Assembly: GCA_016716605.1 (NCBI GenBank)
Contig: JADJWA010000001.1
Coordinates: forward strand, 1,178,001-1,242,000
Source of the DNA: Flavobacteriales bacterium
Lineage (GTDB): Bacteria > Bacteroidota > Bacteroidia > Flavobacteriales_F > PHOS-HE28
DNA: 64,000 nucleotides
Direction: 5' to 3'
In this document: in pieces, positions 27,035 through 34,498 of the stretch
How the letters are laid out: each line of letters begins with the position of its first letter
Numbering within the stretch: the stretch's first letter is position 1
Notes under the pieces: generated by a model
What the model saw: the letters and a program-made list of their open reading frames with translations, nothing else
Told to the model about the DNA's origin: nothing
Databases searched by the model: none
Translations under genes and position numbers: made by a program

Positions 27035-28519
27035 ATGCCGGCGCGCTTCCTCCCCCACCTGCTCATCGCGCTGCTGGCGCTGGTTTGCGCGCAAGCCTGG
27101 AACCGCATCAACATCGGCGCGATGGGCGATTCGCCGGCGCGTGCCCATGTCCGCGATGGCCGTGCCCTCACCAGCACCGACGATGCCTCCTACCTGCAAG
27201 GCGTTGATCGGTTGCTCGGCGCCCGGCCCGACCTCGAGCAGGCGCCAGAGTCGCGCCGACCATCGCTCCGCGCTCCGGGCTATTCCCTCTTCTACCTGCT
27301 GCCCCGCCTGGTGCTCGACCCGCTGCCCGCCATCAGTGCGCTGGTGTGGATGCAATGCCTGCTCTACGCGTTCACGGTGGCCATGCTGTGGGACACGCTG
27401 GTGCGCAGCGGCATCGCTGGCCGCATCCGCTGGCCGCTCATCCTCGCCTTCGCCGCCTTGCCGACTTTCCACGGCTTCCTCTTCCACACGCTCACCGAAG
27501 GCATCACGCCATCGCTCGCTTTGCTGCTGCTCTGCTGCGCGTTGCGCGATCAGCACGCCACGCATCGCCGCTGGCTCTTCGCAGGTCTGCTGCTCTGGTC
27601 GCTGCTGATGTTCACGCGGCCCGCCTTGCTGTGGACAGGCCTTGCGCTGCTGCCGGGATTGCTGCGGATCGGTCGGCTGCGCGCATCGGCATTCGCGCTG
27701 CTCGCCGTGGCGCCACTGCTCTGCTGGTGGCTGGTGAACGTGATGCGCGCCGACGCACTGGTTGGCCTTCACCCCTTGTACTCCGCAAGCGCTGCGGGCA
27801 TCAACCGTCCCACGCATGGTGCCTTCTGGGAACTGGCCAAGAGCTGGGGCGCGCGCGGCGATGATTTCCACGCGGCGATGGAAGCCGGCTACCGGGCGGC
27901 GATCCGTTGCGACACGGCTTCGCGCCATGCGGACGCGTTCATCGCATTGGCACCCGAGGGCCTGCTCACCGCCGAACTGGAAGCGGAGACACGGCAGGCC
28001 TTCAGCCGATGGCAGCGCTTCAACTGCGAAGAGCTCGCGCCAGCGCTGACGAGCGCGCGCGGCACGATCGCCATCACCACGCGCTCCGAGCAAGGCATCC
28101 TCTTCGCGCTCGAATCCATCACTGCCGAGTGGCGCCGCACGCATCGTTGGCATCATCATGTGATCGTGCCATTGCGCGTGCTGAAGCAGATGGCCGCGCA
28201 CTCGAACCTCAACCTCTGGGTCTTCCAACACACCTGGCGCGGCCAACCGGCCATGGAAGCGCTCCGATGGTTCTCCGCGATCCTGCACGCGTTACTGATC
28301 GCAGCAGCGGCATTGGCCTTCCTCTTGCGCGTGCCGCTGCCGGTGCGCTTGCTCTCCTTCGGCTGCGCCGCCTACCTCTTCTACCTGGCCTACGTGCAAC
28401 GCGGCGTGGAGGAGCGCTACACCTTGCCGGTGCTCTTCATCGGCGTGGCGTGTGCGGGGTTCGTGGCACAACACATCCTCAAAGCGAACTTCACCGCCGC
28501 AATATCTAAGCGCACATGA
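27035..28519 (+). CDS. GT-C-like multi-pass membrane protein
   Basis: A 494-residue protein from ATG 27035 (GTG 27023 adds four residues). It has about ten TM helices and a first loop with DDASYLQGVD and RAPGYSLFYLLPRLVL, a pattern seen in ArnT/PMT-like glycosyltransferases where an early acidic pair contacts the donor. The large loop at about 245-395 is soluble. It overlaps menB by 4 nt (ATGA), so the two are cotranscribed; no biochemical link with menaquinone synthesis is apparent. The exact sugar or lipid donor is unknown. Confidence 0.65.
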   Translation: MPARFLPHLLIALLALVCAQAWNRINIGAMGDSPARAHVRDGRALTSTDDASYLQGVDRLLGARPDLEQAPESRRPSLRAPGYSLFYLLPRLVLDPLPAISALVWMQCLLYAFTVAMLWDTLVRSGIAGRIRWPLILAFAALPTFHGFLFHTLTEGITPSLALLLLCCALRDQHATHRRWLFAGLLLWSLLMFTRPALLWTGLALLPGLLRIGRLRASAFALLAVAPLLCWWLVNVMRADALVGLHPLYSASAAGINRPTHGAFWELAKSWGARGDDFHAAMEAGYRAAIRCDTASRHADAFIALAPEGLLTAELEAETRQAFSRWQRFNCEELAPALTSARGTIAITTRSEQGILFALESITAEWRRTHRWHHHVIVPLRVLKQMAAHSNLNLWVFQHTWRGQPAMEALRWFSAILHALLIAAAALAFLLRVPLPVRLLSFGCAAYLFYLAYVQRGVEERYTLPVLFIGVACAGFVAQHILKANFTAAISKRT

Positions 28520-29385
28520 CCAAGTCACGCATGCAGCTCCAGGCCGCTCCGCCCGAATGGCGCGAGGCGAAGGTCTACACCGATATCACCTACCGCAAGT
28601 GCAATGGCGTGGCACGCATCGCCTTCAACCGGCCCGAAGTGCGCAATGCCTTCCGTCCGCATACGGTGAGTGAGTTGCTCGAAGCATTCCATGACGCACA
28701 AGAGGACACCGAGATCGGTGTGGTGCTCTTCAGCGCCGAAGGACCGAGCCCGAAGGATGGCGTGTGGAGCTTCTGCAGCGGCGGCGATCAGCGCGCGCGC
28801 GGGCATCAAGGCTATGTGGACGGAGCCGGTACGCCGCGCCTGAACATCCTCGAGGTGCAACGATTGATCCGCTTCATGCCGAAGGTGGTGATCGCTGTCG
28901 TGCCCGGCTGGTGCGTGGGCGGCGGCCACAGTCTGCACGTGGTGTGCGACCTCAGCCTCGCCAGCAAGGAGCACGCGGTGTTCAAGCAGACCGATGCCGA
29001 TGTGACGAGTTTCGACGGCGGCTACGGCAGCGCCTACCTCGCCAAGATGGTGGGACAGAAGCGCGCGAGAGAGATCTTCTTCCTCGGGCGGGACATCAAC
29101 GCTGACCGCGCTTACGAGATGGGCATGGTGAACGCCAGCGTGCCGCACGCGGAATTGGAGAGCACCGCGTGGCAGTGGGCGCAGGAGATCCTCGCGAAAT
29201 CGCCTACCGCGATCAAGATGCTCAAGTTCGCCTTCAACCTCACCGACGATGGCATGGTGGGCCAGCAGGTCTTCGCCGGTGAAGCCACGCGCCTCGCCTA
29301 CATGACCGATGAGGCGAAGGAGGGCCGCAACGCATTCCTCGAGAAGCGCAAGCCGCAGTTCGGGAAGGGGAAGTGGATACCGTAG
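28516..29385 (+). CDS. menB: 1,4-dihydroxy-2-naphthoyl-CoA synthase
   Basis: A 289-residue crotonase-fold enzyme that closes the second ring of the menaquinone nucleus from o-succinylbenzoyl-CoA. Signatures: RIAFNRPEVRNAFRPHTV, FCSGGDQRARG (oxyanion hole), GWCVGGGHSLHVVCDLSLAS and SFDGGYGSAYLAKMVGQKRAREIFFLG. The segment before SFDGG reads QTDADV, with Asp as in the Mycobacterium-type enzymes, where an internal carboxylate replaces bicarbonate; the E. coli type has QTGPKV. It is directly behind the GT-C-like gene. Length is normal. Confidence 0.95.
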   Translation: MTKSRMQLQAAPPEWREAKVYTDITYRKCNGVARIAFNRPEVRNAFRPHTVSELLEAFHDAQEDTEIGVVLFSAEGPSPKDGVWSFCSGGDQRARGHQGYVDGAGTPRLNILEVQRLIRFMPKVVIAVVPGWCVGGGHSLHVVCDLSLASKEHAVFKQTDADVTSFDGGYGSAYLAKMVGQKRAREIFFLGRDINADRAYEMGMVNASVPHAELESTAWQWAQEILAKSPTAIKMLKFAFNLTDDGMVGQQVFAGEATRLAYMTDEAKEGRNAFLEKRKPQFGKGKWIP

Positions 29386-29403
29386 GAATGGCCGCATACG
29401 GGG

Positions 29404-29420
29404 TCAAGCCCGGGATGACC
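29404..29420. repeat. 17-bp dispersed motif, inverted relative to 20595
   Basis: tcaagcccgggatgacc, in the 137-nt spacer between menB and the next gene, is the exact reverse complement of 20595-20611. The spacer otherwise has no gene. Confidence 0.45.
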
Positions 29421-29522
29421 GCGCGGAGAGGCAGAGAAGACAAGACACCTACAAGGCCAATGCACAAGGAGCGTTGGCTGATCCAACTACGGACGTGCCC
29501 TGCCGGAGGCCGTGTTGACGCT

Positions 29523-29897
29523 TCACAAGCGCCCCACGGCCGCACAAAGAGCCTGCACCTGCGCGCGGCGCTTGCGCGAACTGCGCATGAGCCGCGCGAT
29601 GATGAAGCTGCCGATGGCCAGCATGCCCAAGAGGATGTACACCACCACCAGAATCACTGTGACTCGGTCATCCTCGATGGTGGCTGCGGCGCGCGTGGTG
29701 CCCTGCCGCTCTTCGGCGATCAAGAGTTTGTGGCCCGCGCTCATCAGCACCAGATCCCCGATGAAGAGGGCGAGAGCCAGTATGTAGAACAGTACCTCGA
29801 ATACCACCAGCAGCACGCGCCGGCCTTGGTGAGCCAACCAACCGGCTTGTAAGGCGGTGGCTTGACGTTTGGCTTCTTGGAGGTGCGATGATTCCAT
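29523..29897 (-). CDS. Small two-TM protein behind hsdR
   Basis: A 124-residue protein with a charged N-terminal helix (MESSHLQEAKRQATALQ), TM helices at about residues 28-53 and 76-98, and a basic tail (RLMRSSRKRRAQ). ATG 29897 lies 14 nt after the hsdR stop; ATG 29924 would overlap hsdR by 13 nt. As the last gene of the hsd run it may be cotranscribed. No family was recognised. Confidence 0.6.
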   Translation of the reverse strand: MESSHLQEAKRQATALQAGWLAHQGRRVLLVVFEVLFYILALALFIGDLVLMSAGHKLLIAEERQGTTRAAATIEDDRVTVILVVVYILLGMLAIGSFIIARLMRSSRKRRAQVQALCAAVGRL

Positions 29898-29911
29898 GAG
29901 TAGAGTCTCTG

Positions 29912-32900
29912 TTAGGCGCTCCACCCCTCCGCCAGCATCTCCGCCTGCCTCAGCACCAGTTCCGTGGCCAGCTTCTGCATATCCGGTGGGTAGCCGAAAT
30001 GCCGCAGCGTCCGCTTCACGATCACCTTCAGCTTCGCCTTCACGCTTTCCTTGATCGTCCAGTCGATGCTCGCGTTCTGGCGGACGCGTTCGGTGAGGTC
30101 CACGGCCAGCTCGCGGAGCTTCTCCTGTTGCATCAGCTCCTTGGCGCTGTCGTTGTTGGCCACGGCCGTGTAGAAGGCGTACTCGTATTCGGTGAGGCCC
30201 ATGTCGGCGGCCTGCTTATCGCCGGCGGTGATCTCCTTGCTCACCTTGATCAGCTCTTCGATCACCTCGGCGGCGCTGAGGATCTTGTTGTGGTAGCGCT
30301 TGATGCTGTCCTCCAGCATGTCCATCAGTGAACGCGCCTGCACGATGTTGGTGCGGGCGCGGGCCTTGATCTCGTCGTTCAGGAGCTTCTTGAGCACTTC
30401 GATGGCCACGTTCTTGTGCGCCATGCCTTTCAGCTCCAGCAGGAACTCTTCGCTGAGCACGCTGATGTCCGGCTTCTTGATGCCTGCCGCATCGTAGACG
30501 TCGATGACCTTCTCGCTCACCAGCGCATGGTCGATGACCTGCCGGATGGTGGTCTCCAACTCCTCATCGGTGCGTCCGCTTCCGGTGCCGTCGAACTTCA
30601 CGAGGCGGGCTTTTACGGCCTGGAAGAAGCCGACCTCGTCCTTCACGTCCATCGCCTGGTCGTGCGGGATGGCGATGGCGAAGGTCTTGCTGAGCGCTGT
30701 GACCTCGTTGATGTAACGCCGCTTGCCGTCCTCCAGACCGAGCACATGTTCCTCGGCCGCAAGGATCATGGAGAGCTTCTTCGCGGTGTCCGCTTGGAAG
30801 TACTCCTCGTAGGGGAAGCCGTTGTACATATTAGCCACCACTTCCAGCTTCTCCAGCATCAGCGCCACGGCCTGTTCCTGCGCGATGGTGGGGTCGCCCT
30901 TGCCACCGGCATCGGAATAGAAGGAGAGGGCCTTCTTCAGGTCGGCGGCGATGCCGAGGTAGTCCACCACCAGGCCGCCGGGCTTGTCCATGAACACGCG
31001 GTTCACGCGGGCGATGGCCTGCATCAGGTTGTGCCCCTTCATCGGCTTGTCGATGTAGAGCGTGTGCATGCTCGGTGCATCGAAGCCGGTGAGCCACATG
31101 TCGCGGACGATCACAAGCTGCAGGGGATCGTTGGGGTCTTTCATGCGCTCAGCCAGGGCGCGGCGCTGGTCCTTGGTACTATGGTGCTTGGCCATTTGCG
31201 GACCGTCCGATGAGGCCGCCGTCATTACCACTTTGATGGTGCCTTTGCTCAGGTCGTTGTCGTGCCAGTCCGGGCGCAATGCGACGATCTCCGCGTACAA
31301 TTCCGCTGCGATGCGGCGGCTCATGGCCACGATCATGCCCTTGCCTTCAAAGACCTCTTGCCGTTGCTCGAAGTGGGTCACGATGTCGCGCGCCACGTTC
31401 TTGATCCGGTTCTCGCTGCCGATCAAGGCCTCCAGCTGGGTCCACTTGGCCTTGGCCTTCTGCGTGTCGGTGAGCTCCTCCTTGCCCAGCTCATCGTCCA
31501 GGTCCTTGATCAGTTGCGTGCCTTCCTCGCTCAGGTTCACCTTGGCCAGGCGGCTCTCGTAGTAGATGCGCACCGTGGCGCCGTCCTCCACGGCCTGCGC
31601 GATGTCGTACACATCCACGTAGTTGCCGAACACGGCTGGGGTGTTCACATCGGTGCTCTCGATGGGCGTGCCGGTGAAGCCCAGGTAGGTGGCGTTGGGC
31701 AGCGCATCGCGCAAGTACTTGGCGAAGCCGTACACGATCTTGCTACCGACCACTTCGCCCGCCTCGTCCTTCACATCCACGTTGCGGGCCTTGAAGCCGT
31801 ATTGCGTGCGGTGCGCTTCGTCGGCGATCACCACGATGTTCTGGCGGGGGCTCAGCTCGTCGTACACGTTGCCCTCTTCGGGCTGGAACTTCTGGATGGT
31901 GGTGAACACCACACCGCCGCTGGCCACCTTCAGCAGTTCCTTCAGGTGGTCGCGGTCCTCGGCCTGCACGGGTTCCTGCCGCAGCAGTTGCACACTGGCC
32001 GCGAAGGTGTCGAAGAGCTGGTCGTCCAGGTCGTTGCGGTCGGTGATCACCACGATGGTGGGGTTGTCCAGGGCCAGCACCACCTTGCCGGTGTAGAACA
32101 CCATGCTCAGACTCTTGCCGCTGCCTTGCGTGTGCCACACCACACCGCCTTTGCGGTCGCCGGTAGCTTGCTTGGCCACGCCCGGTAATCCGTAGCTCTC
32201 GGGCGATTCCGCCACCATCGAAATGCTGCCGCTTGCCGCCGCAGGCGGCGCCTTGTATCCCGTCGCCCGCAAGGTGCTCACCACCGCCCGGTTCACTGCG
32301 TAGTACTGGTGGTAGGCGGCGATCTTCTTCACCGTGGTGATGGTGTTGACACCCGTCTTCGGGTCTTCCTTCTTGCTGCGCTCGAACACGATGAAGTGCC
32401 GCACCAGGTCGAGCAGGGTCTCCTTGTTGAGCATGCCCACGATCAGCGTTTCCAGCTGACCGATCAGGGGCGAAGCCTCCACCTTGCCATCGCTGGTCTT
32501 CCAGCTCATGTACCGGCTGAAGCCGCTGCTCACCGTGCCGGCCTTGGCCTCCAGGCCGTCGCTGATCACCACCACGCAGTTGTAGGCGAACAGGCCGGGG
32601 ATGGTCTCCTTGTAGGTCTCCACCTGCTTGTAGGCGCTGCGGATGCTCGCCTTCTCATCGGCGGCGTTCTTCAGCTCCATCAGCACCAGCGGCAGGCCGT
32701 TCACGAACAGCAGCACATCGGGCCGCTTGTTCCTGCCGTTCTCCACCACGGTGTATTGGTTCACCACCAGCAGGTCGTTGTTGGCGGGGTTGGCGAAGTC
32801 CACCAGCCACACCAGGTCGCCGCGGGTGTTGCCGTCCTGCTGGTAGTCCACCTTCACGCCCTCGGTGAGCATGCGGTGGAAGACCTCGTTGTTCACCAGC

Positions 32901-33136
32901 AGCTCCGGGCTGGCGATGCGCGCCACCTGTTTCACCGCCTCCTCCTGCGCCGCCGCCGGTATGCGCGGGTTGATGCGCCGCACGGCCGCGCGCAGGCGCT
33001 CCAGCAGCAGCACCTGCTCGTAACTCGCGCGCTCGGGGTGCTCGCCATCGGGTGCCATGCCGGGGCCGTGCTGGTAGGCATAGCCCAGCTCGCGCAAGCG
33101 CCCAATGGCGAACTGTTCGATCTGGTCTTCGGTCAT
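29912..33136 (-). CDS. hsdR: Type I restriction endonuclease, R subunit
   Basis: A 1074-residue motor and nuclease subunit. The N-terminal endonuclease domain shows RPDVLLFVNGLPLVLMELKN (the D ... ExK nuclease motif, about residues 138-157). The translocase has Walker A TQGSGKSLSM (about 335-345), DEAHRTQYG (about 440) and the motif VI-like QAIARVNRVF (about 710). It assembles with HsdM2-HsdS to cut DNA away from unmethylated sites. The gene is complete, but it is separated from hsdM/hsdS by the PPR-cyclase gene, a truncated hsdR copy and a Fic gene, all on the same strand. Confidence 0.97.
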   Translation of the reverse strand: MTEDQIEQFAIGRLRELGYAYQHGPGMAPDGEHPERASYEQVLLLERLRAAVRRINPRIPAAAQEEAVKQVARIASPELLVNNEVFHRMLTEGVKVDYQQDGNTRGDLVWLVDFANPANNDLLVVNQYTVVENGRNKRPDVLLFVNGLPLVLMELKNAADEKASIRSAYKQVETYKETIPGLFAYNCVVVISDGLEAKAGTVSSGFSRYMSWKTSDGKVEASPLIGQLETLIVGMLNKETLLDLVRHFIVFERSKKEDPKTGVNTITTVKKIAAYHQYYAVNRAVVSTLRATGYKAPPAAASGSISMVAESPESYGLPGVAKQATGDRKGGVVWHTQGSGKSLSMVFYTGKVVLALDNPTIVVITDRNDLDDQLFDTFAASVQLLRQEPVQAEDRDHLKELLKVASGGVVFTTIQKFQPEEGNVYDELSPRQNIVVIADEAHRTQYGFKARNVDVKDEAGEVVGSKIVYGFAKYLRDALPNATYLGFTGTPIESTDVNTPAVFGNYVDVYDIAQAVEDGATVRIYYESRLAKVNLSEEGTQLIKDLDDELGKEELTDTQKAKAKWTQLEALIGSENRIKNVARDIVTHFEQRQEVFEGKGMIVAMSRRIAAELYAEIVALRPDWHDNDLSKGTIKVVMTAASSDGPQMAKHHSTKDQRRALAERMKDPNDPLQLVIVRDMWLTGFDAPSMHTLYIDKPMKGHNLMQAIARVNRVFMDKPGGLVVDYLGIAADLKKALSFYSDAGGKGDPTIAQEQAVALMLEKLEVVANMYNGFPYEEYFQADTAKKLSMILAAEEHVLGLEDGKRRYINEVTALSKTFAIAIPHDQAMDVKDEVGFFQAVKARLVKFDGTGSGRTDEELETTIRQVIDHALVSEKVIDVYDAAGIKKPDISVLSEEFLLELKGMAHKNVAIEVLKKLLNDEIKARARTNIVQARSLMDMLEDSIKRYHNKILSAAEVIEELIKVSKEITAGDKQAADMGLTEYEYAFYTAVANNDSAKELMQQEKLRELAVDLTERVRQNASIDWTIKESVKAKLKVIVKRTLRHFGYPPDMQKLATELVLRQAEMLAEGWSA

Positions 33137-33190
33137 CGCGTGGGCCGAGCAGAGAAATGGATGAACAGCAGAGCGACCATTGCGGGGCGG

Positions 33191-33964
33191 CTATTTGTTG
33201 CGCAGTGCTCGGGGGAGCAACAAGAGGAAGGGGATGCACTGGTCGTAGTCCAATGTTCCCCAATGGCTTCCGAGCCGCGCAAGGGCCTCGTAGTAATCGT
33301 CGCGGTGGTTGATCACGTACTTCTCACTGCGGATGCTCCACGCGATGGGGCCGAGGTGCCTGGCGAGGAACCACTTCTCCAGCAGACGGGCATTGCGGCC
33401 GTTGCCGTCTATGAAGGGATGGATGTTCACGAAGACCAGGTGCAGCAACGCCGCGTAGTAGAAGGCTTCGTCGGTATGGAGCGTGCGGCCGTTGAGCGTG
33501 TCCACCTCTCGCATCAATTGCTCCATCAGGCCGGGCACCATGGTCTGGTGCGGCGCCATGTACACCGTCACATCCGCGTTGCCCACCTTCACGCCTTTGC
33601 TGCGCCACGCGCCTTGGTCGTTGCCGTGTACCAATAGCTGGCTCAGGATGCGGTGCGCCTCCAGCAGGTTGGGCAGGGTGAGCGGGTTGTTCCGGGCGAA
33701 GTCGTAGGCCTTCACCAGGTCGTACACCTCCTGCACATCGCGCGTGGTGGGCTTGTTCCCGGTAGCCTCCATGGTGGCCCGGAACACATTCAAGGTCACC
33801 TTGCTGCCCTCCACCTGGCTGCTGGAAACAGCGCTTTCGTATAGGCGCATCAGGTCGCCTGAACCGCCATTCACAGCTTCTGTCAACTGGGCCAGAGCAT
33901 GGTCCAGCGCCACATCCAATTGGGCGCGGTAAGCAGGCAGGTATTTCGGGGTTAGCAGTTCCAC
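33191..33964 (-). CDS. Fic domain protein, class II, with internal inhibitory motif
   Basis: A 257-residue protein if GTG 33964 is used; the frame stays open upstream into the truncated hsdR copy, so the native N-terminus may have been replaced. Residues 48-53 are SSQVEG, the (S/T)xxxEG inhibitory helix of class II Fic proteins, ahead of the Fic core with HPFIDGNGRNARLLEKWFLA (about residues 167-186). It is thus a self-inhibited AMPylase. Fic genes of this class are common passengers of type I restriction loci. It lies 54 nt before the hsdR start on the same strand. Confidence 0.88.
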   Translation of the reverse strand: MELLTPKYLPAYRAQLDVALDHALAQLTEAVNGGSGDLMRLYESAVSSSQVEGSKVTLNVFRATMEATGNKPTTRDVQEVYDLVKAYDFARNNPLTLPNLLEAHRILSQLLVHGNDQGAWRSKGVKVGNADVTVYMAPHQTMVPGLMEQLMREVDTLNGRTLHTDEAFYYAALLHLVFVNIHPFIDGNGRNARLLEKWFLARHLGPIAWSIRSEKYVINHRDDYYEALARLGSHWGTLDYDQCIPFLLLLPRALRNK

Positions 33965-33997
33965 AGGCGTGAAGTTCGGGCTTGGCGGGCAAAACGG

Positions 33998-34452
33998 CGG
34001 AAGACCTCGTTGTTCACCAGCAGCTCCGGGCTGGCGATGCGCGCCACCTGCTTCACGGCCTCCTCCTGCGCCGCTGCCGGTATGCGCGGGTTGATGCGCC
34101 GCACGGCCGCGCGCAGGCGCTCCAGCAGAAGCACCTGCTCGTAGCTCGCGCGCTTTGGGGTACCACGAAGGACCTCGAACGGATGGCACGCATGCGTATT
34201 CTTGATCCAGACGAGGCGCGACGAGGAGAGGATACTGGAACGAAGTCTCCGACCGAGGAGCAACGAAGTATGGGGCAAGAAGACGCGTGCGCCAGAAGGG
34301 TCAGCGCGAAGCGCTGATGCCGCCGGAGCGAGGTTCTTCGTGGTGCCCCGGCAGTGCTCGCCATCGTGCGCAATGCCGGGGCCGTGCTGGTAGGCATAGC
34401 CCATGTCGCTCAAGCGCGCGATGGCGAACTGTTCGATCTGGTCTTCGGTCAT
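33998..34452 (-). pseudogene. hsdR: Truncated 5' copy of hsdR
   Basis: From ATG 34452 the frame encodes MTEDQIEQFAIARLSDMGYA..., then after an inserted element RASYEQVLLLERLRAAVRRI... to SPELLVNNEVF, where it departs from HsdR and stops at 33952. The intact gene has MTEDQIEQFAIGRLRELGYA and then the same residues. The part after the insert is almost identical in DNA, the part before is diverged. It cannot make a functional subunit. It begins 46 nt after the PPR-cyclase stop, where hsdR would be expected. Confidence 0.88.
34157..34349. mobile_element. MITE-like element inserted in the truncated hsdR copy
   Basis: About 193 bp bounded by 21-bp imperfect terminal inverted repeats: ggggtaccacgaaggacctc (from 34157) and its counterpart ending tcttcgtggtgcccc (to 34349), with 2 mismatches. 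The same position in intact hsdR has no insert (GEHPERASYEQ). The element has no transposase and is open through in this frame, adding about 66 codons. No clear target-site duplication could be defined. Confidence 0.65.
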
Positions 34453-34498
34453 TATGTTCACTTCATACATAGAAACCCATTCCTGGGTACCCAAATGG

